From positions 1 through 23,741 of the forward strand of contig JASCIV010000340.1 in assembly GCA_030374735.1 (NCBI GenBank): DNA of 23,741 bases. Direction: 5' to 3'. Below are positions 1-9,543 of the stretch, piece after piece. The notes beneath the pieces were generated by a model. The model searched no databases and was not told where the DNA came from. It saw only the letters and a program-made list of their open reading frames with translations. The position numbers and the translations under genes are program-made. How positions within the stretch are numbered: position 1 is the stretch's first letter; every line of letters starts with the position of its first letter. The DNA is from Gracilaria caudata (lineage: Eukaryota > Rhodophyta > Florideophyceae > Gracilariales > Gracilariaceae).

Positions 1-422
1 GGGTAAGGGGGGAATGGCGCGGGGCTAGGGAATTGCGGCGGCGGGGGCAAAAGGGAGAGAGCCGAGGGCGCAGTGTCGCTGACGAGCGTCTGCAGCGGCG
101 CTTTAAAGTTTTGGGGGGCACAGCCTGAGGGGGTCGATTGGCGCGATTTGGGCGAGGGCCAAGTGGCCAACGCCTATGGCACGGCGGCGTGACGATGCCG
201 CTTCCCGCACCTGACGCGCTTACAAGCACGGAGGCGCGCAGTCCGTTACTGTAAATGGACGTGGCGACTCGAGAGCAGCGAAGCTGGACGCTGACGCTGC
301 ATGTAAGGCGCGTGACGGGCGCCGTCTCGCAACGGCGCGCGTATGAAGCCGTTGAACGGTGCGATGACATCACGCGCGTGCGACAGAGGCGGCGTGTGTG
401 GCGCGCATGGCGCGTGGCTTAC

Positions 423-445
423 CGCGCGTGCGTGCGCCACGCGCG
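423..445. repeat. GC hairpin in alternating purine-pyrimidine DNA
   Basis: CGCGCGTG at 423-430 and CACGCGCG at 438-445 form a perfect 8-bp inverted repeat around a 7-nt loop. It sits in a longer stretch (about 290-530) rich in CG and CA/TG steps, the composition that favours Z-DNA. A function is not implied. Confidence 0.6.
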
Positions 446-2358
446 TGCGTTCACCTGCGGCGCCTGAATTGCGCGCTGCTGGCGGGGCGCGTGCGTGTGG
501 CGCGCTGACTTGTTGTGCGCGCCGGTGTGTGGGAATGAGAGCGCCGTTTCGGTGTGGAAGCTCGTTTTGCAAGCGCGCGGTGCTGACGAAGGCGCATGGC
601 TGACGCTGCGCTTGCTGCGCCGCTGTATGGTGCGTATGCGTAAGCGCTCCGCCAGCGGACATACAGTTTTCGTATCAACTCGCTGCCCCGCCCGTCAGCG
701 CGCCGCCGCCGCCGCCTCAAGTTAGCGTCAAAGGCAAAGGCAGCTGTTGAGTTTCCCCTTCGCTTCTGCCCGCGTCCGCCCCACGCGCGCTGTAATCGCG
801 CTCCTTGTGCGCTCCCACTTATTCCCGACTCGCGAGCAAGAAACCAAACGCGTAGCTCGATCATACACCCCATCTGCCGCCCACCGTCCGCGTACCGTAA
901 TGCACTCTTCCTTTCCCCGCCACAAATTCACTGCCGTAATCATCTCGCCCGTGCCCAGCCGCGTCCAACCAACGCACGGAGGCTTGTCCCGCCATTCGTG
1001 CGTCGCGCCGACCAAACACAAGCAGCATGTGTCACAGCGCAGTGCGCAGCTCCAGTCCCACAAGCATTCTCGTCCCATCGCTCACCGCGCCCGGTCCGGG
1101 AATGCCGTGTCATCCATCTATGCCGTGAATTCGCGCATGTTGAGCACGTGCTGTCAGCGCGCCTGACGCCCCTCTGACGGCGCTGTTTCCTCGTTCAATC
1201 CATCTTCTATGGCGCATCGCCGCGACGCCAGTGCTATGTGTAGCCAATCTCGTCCCGGCGCCATACCGCTGCATTCTGTCCTCTCGTCCGCGAAAAGATT
1301 GACCGAGAAATGAGCGCGCATTATGCGCTCTGCCCGTAGCGAACGAGCAAATGTTGCGTACGCCAACGGCCCGTGGCAGTTGGAGCAGTCAGCATGTATA
1401 TTGCGAATGAGGAGCCATGTACCGCACTTGATTGTCTTCGCCGGGGATTTTTGAGCTGCGTCTCGCCGACGCACCGAATCTGCCAAGGGTATTCTAACTT
1501 TGTTGCACCATTCTCTCCAGTACATCACGGTGCTGGCATGTAGCCGTGCGTGCTGGCATTCCGTCGTCTTGAGTTGTACCAGGCTGTGATTATACCCTTG
1601 TAAGCGGCCCGTCGCCGCGCCGCCCTTCATGTTTCTCCGCATAACGCTGCTTCAACTCCATTCGGTGCGCCTTGTCAGTTTGCCATAATTCACGACGAGT
1701 GCACGTCTTCGCCGTGCCTAATCGTTGCTTGGTCCTTATTATTGCGCTACCTATCGCATTGGGACAGCCAAACTGTCAGCTCGCATCGTTAATCGCGTTT
1801 ATACTTCGAAGTTCGACGTCCAACAACAAACCGTTTTGTTACGCCCTTTGCGTCAATTCCAAGTTTCGTGTCCCACATCTGCAGCCTCGCTGTTAATCCG
1901 GTTGCGCCCAGTTTGTTCATTATTTCGCAATTATCGTATATCGATATTACACTCGCCCGTCATCGTCCTGCCCAATCGTGCACACCGCCAAGCACCACAC
2001 CACCGACCACCAAACCACTTCCAGCAAAACACTGGGCTCCCACTCAAAACTATGCCCATTCTCGCTACCACACGCGCGAATCAAGCTCACTCAAACCGCC
2101 TTTCCTCACTATTCCATTCAATCGCATCCTCCCACTCCTTGCCAGCAACGTAATACTCGCTTTTGCAGCTTCCCAAATGTGATCCCCAACTGCCAAAAAA
2201 GGAAACTGCTCTCATCTGTGCTCCTCCCATTTCAGGCTTCTCCACGTCCTGGCCTTTCTTTTACCTACATTTCCTACCCACCCTGCCACTTCATTTGCTG
2301 CGAGAAGCATGGTCATCGCTGCGCTCATGTTCGCCTTTGTTACGCTCCCCTGCAGCGA

Positions 2359-2364
2359 TATAAA
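2359..2364 (+). promoter_or_regulatory. Possible TATA box of the GT2 gene
   Basis: TATAAA lies 154 nt before the ATG at 2519, in otherwise C/T-rich DNA, with pyrimidine-rich possible initiator sequence after it. Spacing would give a leader of roughly 100-130 nt. It is a single short match with no transcript evidence. Confidence 0.3.
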
Positions 2365-2518
2365 TCTAGCTTTTCCCATCTTTCCCAACCCTCATACAAC
2401 GCACCCCAGTCTTTCCTAACTTAGTCTGCACTCCTGGCCCTACACTCTCCGCGCTCATTTTCCTCGCTGCAGAGTCGTCTCGGAAACCCATAAGTGCTCC
2501 ACTTCGTCACCAACATAA

Positions 2519-5068
2519 ATGGCAGAGTCCGACTCTGACTTTTCGTCAATCCCAGATGACCCAAACCTGCGCGCAGTAGCTAGGTCTGAGGGAAACGGTT
2601 CTGTTCGCAGTCGTGCCAGTCGATTCTCTCGTACAACGAAGGCAACTAATGCTGTCACTCATTTCTCACGCACTGCCAGTTTGATAAGAGATAAAGAGCG
2701 GGGTACAAAGTCTATCTTCGAGTGGAATGGAGCTGGCAAGAATGTGTATATTGTCGGTTCATGGGATGACTTCAAAGAGAAGCTTCCTATGGAAAGCTTA
2801 AAACCGGGTTCTTATCGTATCGTTCTGGCCATCCCTTCGACGGAGAGAGTGGAATACTATTTTTATGTCGATGGTGTGAAGCGCGTGGCTACAGACAATC
2901 ATTCTTATGTGAACGAGCATGGCGAACATGTCAACGTCAAACATGGAGACCCTACCGTTACGCAGAAGGGAGGCCGAGTGACAAAGATTCTTTCTAGGAT
3001 CAGCGGTTTGGATCTTTATTCGCCCTTTCAGCGTCATCAAATTGTGTCCATGATGATTTTCCGCTTGTTCTACATACTCACCATACCTGCTGCTGGATAT
3101 TACTTCTATTGGCTCATGATCAAAGGTGGCAATGAACGCTACCCACTCATCTGGATTTCCTTCACTATTGCAGAATGGATGTCTCTCTTCAGTGCTGTTA
3201 TTGGTTTGTTCTCTATGTGGAGTCCTGTTCGAAGGAAGTGGAGATCTCTTGACGCTCTAAAGCCTCCTCTACCGTCTGAAGACTGGCCATCGGTGGATAT
3301 TGTCATTGCTCACTATAAAGAAGACCCAGAGCAGATGCGTGAAGCTGTTCGTTGCGCGTTAAACTTGGATTATCCCTCTCATTTGTTGCACATTATAATC
3401 GCCGATGATGGTTATTTTGCTGCTCCAAAAGTTGTTGAACGGACTGACATCGGAGTGAAAATGTATCAGATGCTGGCTGCGGAGGCTGGCTACGATCCTT
3501 TGGTCGACGAATCCATACATGAAAACGGACTGGTTGAACACTACATCATCAAATCTGGTGATCAGCAGATTAGGAGAATGGATTGTGCGCTCGAATGTCA
3601 TCATCTCGACTTCGGCCCCTTCACAGAGGAGGAGAGGCGTGCCCCAGGAGTTCTTCCTCGTATCAGTCTGATTGCACGGGTCAAACCGGAAAACCACCAC
3701 AATAAGGCTGGAAACATTAACAACGTGCTGTTCAACGCTGACACTGATGGGAAGCTTGTCTTGTTTTTGGACGCCGACATGCAGGTTACAGAAAACTTTT
3801 TGTTGCGCACAGTCCCATTAATGCTGGAGGAATTATCTCACGATGCCGCCGATCATGTTTTGCCAGAGGATCTAGTGGATCCAGAGGTTGGTCTCAGCAA
3901 TGGTAACACTGCTTGGCGTATCAACCGCGACGTTGCATTTGTGCAGGCTCCGCAACGTTTCCACAATGTCGATGCAGACGATTACATGGCTCATCGCAAT
4001 GCGGTGTTCTACGACGGTATCTGTGCTGGCCGCGATGGTTTTGGTTTGACGCCATTTGTCGGAACAAATGCTTGCTGGCGAAGGGAAGTCTTGCGTGAAA
4101 TCAACGGCTTTGTGTACGGTTCTGTTACTGAAGATACACTCACATCCAATGAAGTACACAATCGTGGATATGTGTCCAAGTATGCTTCCGAAGATCTTGC
4201 TTGGGGCGAAGCCCCGGTTTCTGTCGCCGCAGCTATGCTTCAGAGGCAACGTTGGGCTAAAGGTGCCGTTATGAACGGTATGAAGATCATAAAGGCTATG
4301 TGGAGTGGAGAGAAGGATAAGCGTTTCAGTCGCCGTCGAGGTGAAATTGATGAGTACTATGAATACCGTCGCACAGCCAGACGTCCCAATAATGCGTTTG
4401 TTCGCGCCATGTTTGCCCTGGACTCTACTCTTTATCCATTTCTTGGAGTATCAGCGTATCTGTACATCCTCACATCTGTTGCATACTTGGCCACCGCTCA
4501 AGCACCGATTGCTCCTGAGAATATCAAAGAACTTGCAATAGCGTTCATAATGTACTATACTATTCGATATATCTCGTTCTACGCTGCGTTTGCCGGGGTA
4601 TCGTCTGTGGACATTCTCCGATCCCAACAGACGTGGTTCAGCTACAATGTTTGTCATGTAATGGGTGTGTATGATGCTGTCAGTGTGAATAGCCGTATGG
4701 GATGGGTAGCGAACACTGGAGAACGCAACCGACGCCATTGGATGGAATGGGTGAATATCTTGCTTTGTTTCTTGATGGCGTTCATGATCTGTTTCAGACT
4801 TGTGGCTTTCATTGCTCAAGGAGGCTGTGCACCATGGAATTCCATTGGGGCGGTATTCTTCGGCAGTTACATCCTTATGAATATGTATCCAATGGCAAGC
4901 ATTTCTTTGAATGAAAGACTGAGCTCCGCTTCCGATGAAGAAAAAGAGCACAAACCGCTTTCGTTCCCCCTTCCCCACCTTGTCTCCATTGGAACAATAA
5001 TTGGCGTTGGGTACCTGGCTGCCTGGGCCAAGACCCCCTGTGGCGAAAGGTCTGACATGCTTTTTTAA
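2519..5068 (+). CDS. CBM48-containing family 2 glycosyltransferase, cellulose synthase-like
   Basis: An 849-residue membrane glycosyltransferase that probably polymerises a beta-glucan from a nucleotide sugar at the plasma or Golgi membrane. After a Ser-rich head (1-60) comes a CBM48/AMPK-beta-like domain at about 64-143. Two membrane segments follow (about 175-201 and 209-234), then the GT2 domain with D296-D297, the DxD motif D418/D420, TED at 537-539 and QRQRW at 575-579. Five further hydrophobic segments lie at about 635-662, 669-695, 745-766, 775-795 and 821-838. The order resembles bacterial BcsA without a PilZ domain; there is no plant CesA RING or plant-specific insert. CBM48 at the N-terminus is known from red algal cellulose synthases. 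The polymer made cannot be told from sequence. The start is the first ATG of the frame. It is convergent with CAP-G. Confidence 0.93.
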   Translation: MAESDSDFSSIPDDPNLRAVARSEGNGSVRSRASRFSRTTKATNAVTHFSRTASLIRDKERGTKSIFEWNGAGKNVYIVGSWDDFKEKLPMESLKPGSYRIVLAIPSTERVEYYFYVDGVKRVATDNHSYVNEHGEHVNVKHGDPTVTQKGGRVTKILSRISGLDLYSPFQRHQIVSMMIFRLFYILTIPAAGYYFYWLMIKGGNERYPLIWISFTIAEWMSLFSAVIGLFSMWSPVRRKWRSLDALKPPLPSEDWPSVDIVIAHYKEDPEQMREAVRCALNLDYPSHLLHIIIADDGYFAAPKVVERTDIGVKMYQMLAAEAGYDPLVDESIHENGLVEHYIIKSGDQQIRRMDCALECHHLDFGPFTEEERRAPGVLPRISLIARVKPENHHNKAGNINNVLFNADTDGKLVLFLDADMQVTENFLLRTVPLMLEELSHDAADHVLPEDLVDPEVGLSNGNTAWRINRDVAFVQAPQRFHNVDADDYMAHRNAVFYDGICAGRDGFGLTPFVGTNACWRREVLREINGFVYGSVTEDTLTSNEVHNRGYVSKYASEDLAWGEAPVSVAAAMLQRQRWAKGAVMNGMKIIKAMWSGEKDKRFSRRRGEIDEYYEYRRTARRPNNAFVRAMFALDSTLYPFLGVSAYLYILTSVAYLATAQAPIAPENIKELAIAFIMYYTIRYISFYAAFAGVSSVDILRSQQTWFSYNVCHVMGVYDAVSVNSRMGWVANTGERNRRHWMEWVNILLCFLMAFMICFRLVAFIAQGGCAPWNSIGAVFFGSYILMNMYPMASISLNERLSSASDEEKEHKPLSFPLPHLVSIGTIIGVGYLAAWAKTPCGERSDMLF

Positions 5069-6065
5069 GTTCGACATACTCTAGGGGTTGTTAAGATTTC
5101 GTTTGTCATTTCGCTGTTTCAAGATCATAATATGATATTATCTCACTCAGACGAGCGGTGTGGCGCTGCCTCTAAACTAACTGATAGATCTCGTAAAGCA
5201 CAAAGCTTCTTGTTAGGAATTCTACCTCACATGCACAAGAAAAAGAAATTGTGTGGTTCTCATGCGTCATGATGGCCGTATAACGTGGCTATCATCCCGA
5301 GAGATATTGCCCTTCTCACACACCGCACCCTTATGAAACTACAGTACTGTCCCACTGGGTCCGTCCGAAAACTGCCATAGCCAGCCACTTTCATCAAATC
5401 ACAAAAAGCTACAGAAGCAAGAGCAAGACACATCCCAACGCTAAAGAGCTCGACGGCTATTGCACTGCTTAAAACTTTACAGCATGACGCATCGGAGCTG
5501 CTCGCAGCGAGCGCAATGAAATGAAAAATGGAAGGCGATAAGCGTCGGTAGCGAGAGACCTAGAAAACTTAGTACTTTCTCTCTCTGTTACAGGTGCAGT
5601 AGTTTAATACTACTTATTGCAGAGCGCCTCTGTTGAAAGAAACGCTCTCTCAATAAGTAAACCAGCATTAGTACTTTCTTGTTGCTGCCCAGATGTAGCA
5701 CAGCTATTGTTTTGTAGTTGGTGGCTGCCGCAGAGAGGTGTTATATGTTGTTGGGGTCTCTCGCAATCCCCCCTGTGGCGTCTAATAGGACGCCTGTGAT
5801 TCATCAACAACGAGAGAAGTATCCCCCTTACCCTCCTGTCACTGACAAAGATTTCGGCACACTGGGACATCCGCCGCGGATGACCATCAAGCGAAACGGA
5901 ATCTGAGTTTAAGTCTCCAAAGAAAGCCAGCAAGAAGCACCGACTGAGATTAAGACATGGCCCAAAGGAGTGCTGGACTTTGTATCGAGACATTGTTCAG
6001 CTCGTTGATCTGCAATACAGCACGTCGTTGTTCTTAACGCACATATTCTTTTTGCACCAACACAG
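5069..6065. other. Convergent 3' intergenic region, no gene seen
   Basis: This 997-bp gap lies between the stops of the GT2 gene and CAP-G, so it should hold both 3' UTRs. Two short perfect hairpins stand out: AGTAGT/ACTACT near 5598-5615 and GGCGTC/GACGCC at 5777-5794 (6-bp stem, 6-nt loop). The open frames at 5610-5993 and 5617-5906 have no recognisable features. I looked for tRNA B-box-like and spliceosomal snRNA core sequences and saw none. Confidence 0.5.
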
Positions 6066-8912
6066 CTAGTCTATCTCTACAAAGTCAATTATCTTCTTTC
6101 GTGTTCTCTTTGGATACTTTCGTGTCGCAATGTGATGAACGCTACCACCGTTGTCAACATCAATGACAAAATTGGGGTCATTTTGGTTTTCTGAGTCACC
6201 TATAATATATTCGCTTTCGTCAGTGAGGTGAAGCAGAGGCTTCTTCTCGGCCTTGAAATCTGAAGCATCTCTAACCCTTTTCATCTCAGATGTTGGGTGT
6301 TGTATGGAGACACGCCGCGAAGAAGCAACGCTGTCTTGTTCGCTGATCTCCACTGAGTCTTCTGAGTTTTCTATGTTTCCTGAAGTTGTCAACGTTTCTG
6401 ACGAACGGCTCGTAACTTTTGTATCACAAGAAACATCGCCATTTAAGTTGTCGAGTTCTTCATTGCTTCGAACGAACTCCTCCGATATTTGTAGCGCAGA
6501 CTCTACGCGATCTTGGAACTTCTTGATCAAATTTTTGGCTCGGCGGTCATCACATTCTCCGTAGGCTTGCCTGCCCAGTCTCTTGATAATTCTCAGATAC
6601 TCATGATTCTCTGGCTTTCCTTGAAGTCTAAAGCTGGATAGTATTTTCGAGAATATCCGACACACCTCCGCATCTCCATTTTCGCATGCATCAATTAGCT
6701 GATTCAGAACTGTCTCAGCGAGGCGTTCGTGGATAAGATCTGCTGGTCGCCCAATGCTCTCCATCTGTTCTTTTGCAGCAACGGCCGGACTCGTCAGATG
6801 CAGAATAAACTGCGCAACTTGAACCACATCCACAGTTGCGAGGGGACTGCTCTCTGGTGCTGTGAGAAGAACCTCGCAAGTAGGCTTGAACGCGTCCTCG
6901 AGAACTATTCTATTGATCGCTGATGCCGTGCAGAAAGACGGGAAGAAGAGCGATAAATATTGACGCAGCAGATGATCGTCTTCCGTTATTGGATTATGGT
7001 AAACAATCAGCATCCGGGATAACAACTTTGCGGTAGGCGAAATCCTTCTCAGAAATAATAAGCGAGATGTGCCTCGAACAGTTATGGTCCTAGTCTTCTC
7101 CTCCGCACTAGTGAGCCCTTCAGATAATATGTTAATTGCGTCCCCAATCAACGATGACATAGCTGTGGCTCTATGCTTTGCATCTGAGGCTCTTCTCGGA
7201 GTTCGAGCAGATTGGCCCTCGGCATCATCTGCAAAATCGAATATCGTAAGAAAGTCAACCAGAGCTTGCATAGCACACTCCTGTATCGTTGGCAAATCAT
7301 TCTTACAGGCTTGAATGAAAAGAGGTATCTTTGAACGAGCTTCATCCCCAGATTGGTCAAGCAAACAATAAAGAGCTACACATTCGAAGGCTGACTTTCG
7401 CTTATATTCGTCTTCACTCATAAGGTGGGGAAGAGCCGCAGTCTGCAATATGCTGAGACACAGTGTGATCGACGGTGCAGAGTTCGTTTTCTGTTGCGGT
7501 GTGATCCGAAGCACCTCAAGGCATATATTGAGAGCTCTAATATACTTCCAATCTTCGATGTCGCTCTCAGCGCATTCCGTCTCACCCTTAGATTCTGAAT
7601 TCGAGAGAATGTCATTTCGAAGGATTTCCAGAATTATGCGCAACGTATCATCCACATCTAATAGAACTCTTCTGAGTGCACGGACAGCGCTCGGAATGAC
7701 CTCCTCGTCGGTCTCTTTGTTCAAGAGAAACTCAGAACGAAGAACTCCTTCCAGATTAGTGCGCCCAACCTCGTCGGACATGTCAACAGCTCGACAAAGG
7801 TCAAGCAAATGACGGATTGCGAATTTGTCCACGGCATAATAATGAAGCACTTGAGAGTAAACTGTCGTTGTTGGCAAGAATTTCTGCAACGAGGATTGTG
7901 CGCTTTGAGTATGAGACATTGCTCGAAGGACTAAGACATCGGAGCCAGACATGTTGTTGACATCAATTTGAACAGCTTCAACAAGAGGTTGACATCTTTC
8001 AGAGACGAACACAAATCGCAAAGCTTGAAGAACTTCGTCCTCGAAGTCATGGGCACCCAAAAGGTCAATAAGTTCAAATATGTTTCCCTGGCACGCACCA
8101 TCAAGCCACCCTTGCAAAAGCAGATTGCGTTCGCAAACCTTTCTTACGGATTCTGATCTATCGGTGAGGCCACTTTTCAACACTTTCACTCTGTCTACTG
8201 TACTTAGACTGCTCGGATGAAGCTTACGAGAAAGAATTTCGTACACTGTGCCTCGAACATCGTGATTAATATCTCGCGTTCTTTCCACCACATAAGGGAT
8301 TGTATGTTCTGTGAGAGCAACAGCATTCAATGCGGCTTTTCGGACGGCAGTACTGCTGTCTAGGGAAACCATTTCAACAAGCCTCGCACAAAATAAGTCA
8401 TCTTCAGGATTCCCAGTGGTTTGAATTCTACACAGAGCACCAGCAGCGGCTGCCCTAACTCTCGGAAGCCTATCCTTAGAGCGGTTGATGAGAGAGTTGT
8501 TTAGGACTTCCCAAATGTCTTCTGATATTACAGCATCCTCCGGGAGCTCGTGAAGAATGGCAGCAATGATTTGCACGCTTCGAAACCTTACTGCACGGCT
8601 TGTCGCGCTTGATTGATGACTAAGATATGTGAGAAGAAGAGAACATAAGTCGGCGGTCTGGCTTGTGTTTCCAGCTGCAAAGCGAGAAACAAAATGCACT
8701 AAACGCTCTACGGGGGGATCACGTGAATACACAAGAAGCAAACGGTTTAAGGAGAAGGTGAACGTATCGAGAAAAGCGTCTGGATTCAGATGATACGCTC
8801 GGAGTAAAAGAGACGTCGCCCTTGGATGGGCTGCTGTTGTGCGTTGAGCAGTGTTGAAAGCTTGGGCAACTATGGAGGAAACATTTTCTTCGATATTCCT
8901 TGCCAAGCACAT
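6066..8912 (-). CDS. CAPG: Condensin complex subunit 3 (CAP-G, HEAT-repeat)
   Basis: A 948-residue HEAT-repeat protein matching the CAP-G/Ycg1/Cnd3 subunit of condensin, which with CAP-H binds DNA and helps compact mitotic chromosomes. The family signature is clear in the N-terminal third: DRLPRVR at about 147-153 followed by an Ala-rich helix, VRKAALNAV at 190-198, the ERTRDINHDVR block at about 210-220, and LTDRSESVRKVCERNLL near 249-265. Further helical repeats run to about 840. The last 100 residues are Ser/Glu-rich and end in a basic YPKRTRKK cluster, a possible nuclear signal. The open frame continues upstream to 9065 but begins there with TTG; the first ATG is at 8912, and the protein from it begins where CAP-G homology begins. 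No intron was seen. It diverges from RPB9, with 631 bp between starts. Confidence 0.92.
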   Translation of the reverse strand: MCLARNIEENVSSIVAQAFNTAQRTTAAHPRATSLLLRAYHLNPDAFLDTFTFSLNRLLLVYSRDPPVERLVHFVSRFAAGNTSQTADLCSLLLTYLSHQSSATSRAVRFRSVQIIAAILHELPEDAVISEDIWEVLNNSLINRSKDRLPRVRAAAAGALCRIQTTGNPEDDLFCARLVEMVSLDSSTAVRKAALNAVALTEHTIPYVVERTRDINHDVRGTVYEILSRKLHPSSLSTVDRVKVLKSGLTDRSESVRKVCERNLLLQGWLDGACQGNIFELIDLLGAHDFEDEVLQALRFVFVSERCQPLVEAVQIDVNNMSGSDVLVLRAMSHTQSAQSSLQKFLPTTTVYSQVLHYYAVDKFAIRHLLDLCRAVDMSDEVGRTNLEGVLRSEFLLNKETDEEVIPSAVRALRRVLLDVDDTLRIILEILRNDILSNSESKGETECAESDIEDWKYIRALNICLEVLRITPQQKTNSAPSITLCLSILQTAALPHLMSEDEYKRKSAFECVALYCLLDQSGDEARSKIPLFIQACKNDLPTIQECAMQALVDFLTIFDFADDAEGQSARTPRRASDAKHRATAMSSLIGDAINILSEGLTSAEEKTRTITVRGTSRLLFLRRISPTAKLLSRMLIVYHNPITEDDHLLRQYLSLFFPSFCTASAINRIVLEDAFKPTCEVLLTAPESSPLATVDVVQVAQFILHLTSPAVAAKEQMESIGRPADLIHERLAETVLNQLIDACENGDAEVCRIFSKILSSFRLQGKPENHEYLRIIKRLGRQAYGECDDRRAKNLIKKFQDRVESALQISEEFVRSNEELDNLNGDVSCDTKVTSRSSETLTTSGNIENSEDSVEISEQDSVASSRRVSIQHPTSEMKRVRDASDFKAEKKPLLHLTDESEYIIGDSENQNDPNFVIDVDNGGSVHHIATRKYPKRTRKKIIDFVEID

Positions 8913-9543
8913 GTTTTTGAGGCGGTCTGGAGCCAAACTATACAGCCCACACGTCGGTATTCCAAACCTAGCACAGTCCCAAGGCGGCTGGTTAACTTGA
9001 TGACGCGAACGTTTCTGAAACTGAGAGAGAGAGGGGGAACACTTCAGTTCAACAGAAGAGCCCAAGACGCTGTTGGATAACAGTACTTCGCAAAGGCTGT
9101 GAACAGCCTAACTGGGCTTGGATTCCTTTCAGGTGCTGCACTACGAAACAGTTTGAAAGTTCAAAACCCAATCCATGAGACCAGGCAATGCCGCAATGCC
9201 TTCAAATTTAAAGAGTGGACTTACAGTTGAAAGTTGACACCGATCAGGGCACATGTTGGACACGTTTCCATCACGCTGTATGAAATCTGTACGAAGGGTA
9301 GAGAAGTACCTTGCAATTGCAACCCTGCCCTTTTCATTCCGGAAGTGTCCAGATGGAAGACCAAGCAGGCTCCGACCCTCGGACACGAACGTCTACGAAG
9401 GTATAAAGAAGCGAACTCATCTGCCCGCACTACGTTCTTCCCTACTTCGATTCGAGGCCCTTGAAAGCACTCACCGACTACTAAGGCGCTTCAGTTGTTC
9501 AAAAATTTCGTTCGTATTTCTCGGAGAACAATCTCTTGTCAAA
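8913..9543. promoter_or_regulatory. Divergent promoter region between CAP-G and RPB9
   Basis: A 631-bp head-to-head interval. A GA microsatellite lies at 9023-9033, pyrimidine-rich as read by CAP-G. On the RPB9 side TATAAAG sits at 9402-9408, 136 nt before the ATG. An ATG at 9253 in frame with RPB9 would add 97 residues, but it lies upstream of that TATA-like element and the addition is absent from the family. No RNA gene was seen. Confidence 0.5.
9402..9408 (+). promoter_or_regulatory. Possible TATA box of RPB9
   Basis: TATAAAG stands 136 nt upstream of the RPB9 ATG, which would give a leader of about 100 nt. It also argues against translation from the in-frame ATG at 9253. A single short match. 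Confidence 0.35.

Larger units (their letters stand above)
1..2518. other. Gene-free left end and long leader of the GT2 gene
   Basis: I see no credible gene here. About 1-720 is very GC-rich with many alternating CG/CA runs; the open frames in it have low-complexity Arg/Ala/His translations and resemble nothing I know. From about 720 to 2500 the + strand becomes C/T-rich and G-poor, most strikingly around 1980-2160, which suits a promoter plus pyrimidine-rich 5' leader of the downstream synthase gene. A TATAAA lies at 2359-2364. No tRNA, rRNA or transposon signature was seen. An unrecognised gene with very divergent exons cannot be excluded. Confidence 0.6.

Noticed and set aside
1..30. Telomere-like GGGTAAGGGG at the left end and CTACCC at the right end
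   Set aside because: No tandem repeat is present, and the strand orientation is opposite to that expected for a contig ending in telomeres (left ends should be C-rich on the + strand).
246..1166. Several overlapping open frames on both strands
   Set aside because: They are products of GC-rich low-complexity DNA; translations are Arg/Ala/His-rich, have no recognisable domain, and overlap one another in many frames.
1725..2424. Open frames of 100-148 codons in the C/T-rich leader
   Set aside because: Stop codons are rare because the sequence lacks G; the translations are Ser/Pro/His-rich with no conserved pattern, and the DNA fits a leader or promoter.
2519..5068. Plant-type CesA or chitin synthase identity for the GT2 gene
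   Set aside because: There is no RING domain or plant-specific region, and chitin synthase signatures are missing (motif is QRQRW, with a CBM48 N-terminus); BcsA-like red algal cellulose synthase fits better.
8913..9065. CAP-G extension to 9065
   Set aside because: The first codon of that stretch is TTG and it contains no ATG; homology begins just after the ATG at 8912.
9108..9132. CCTAAC plus TTCCTTTCAG as a 5' UTR intron acceptor of RPB9
   Set aside because: It lies far upstream of the TATA-like element at 9402, and no matching donor with a consensus start was found.
9253..9543. In-frame N-terminal extension of RPB9 from an ATG at 9253
   Set aside because: The ATG lies upstream of a TATA-like element, the extension is unrelated to RPB9 proteins, and starting at 9544 gives the exact family length of 125.
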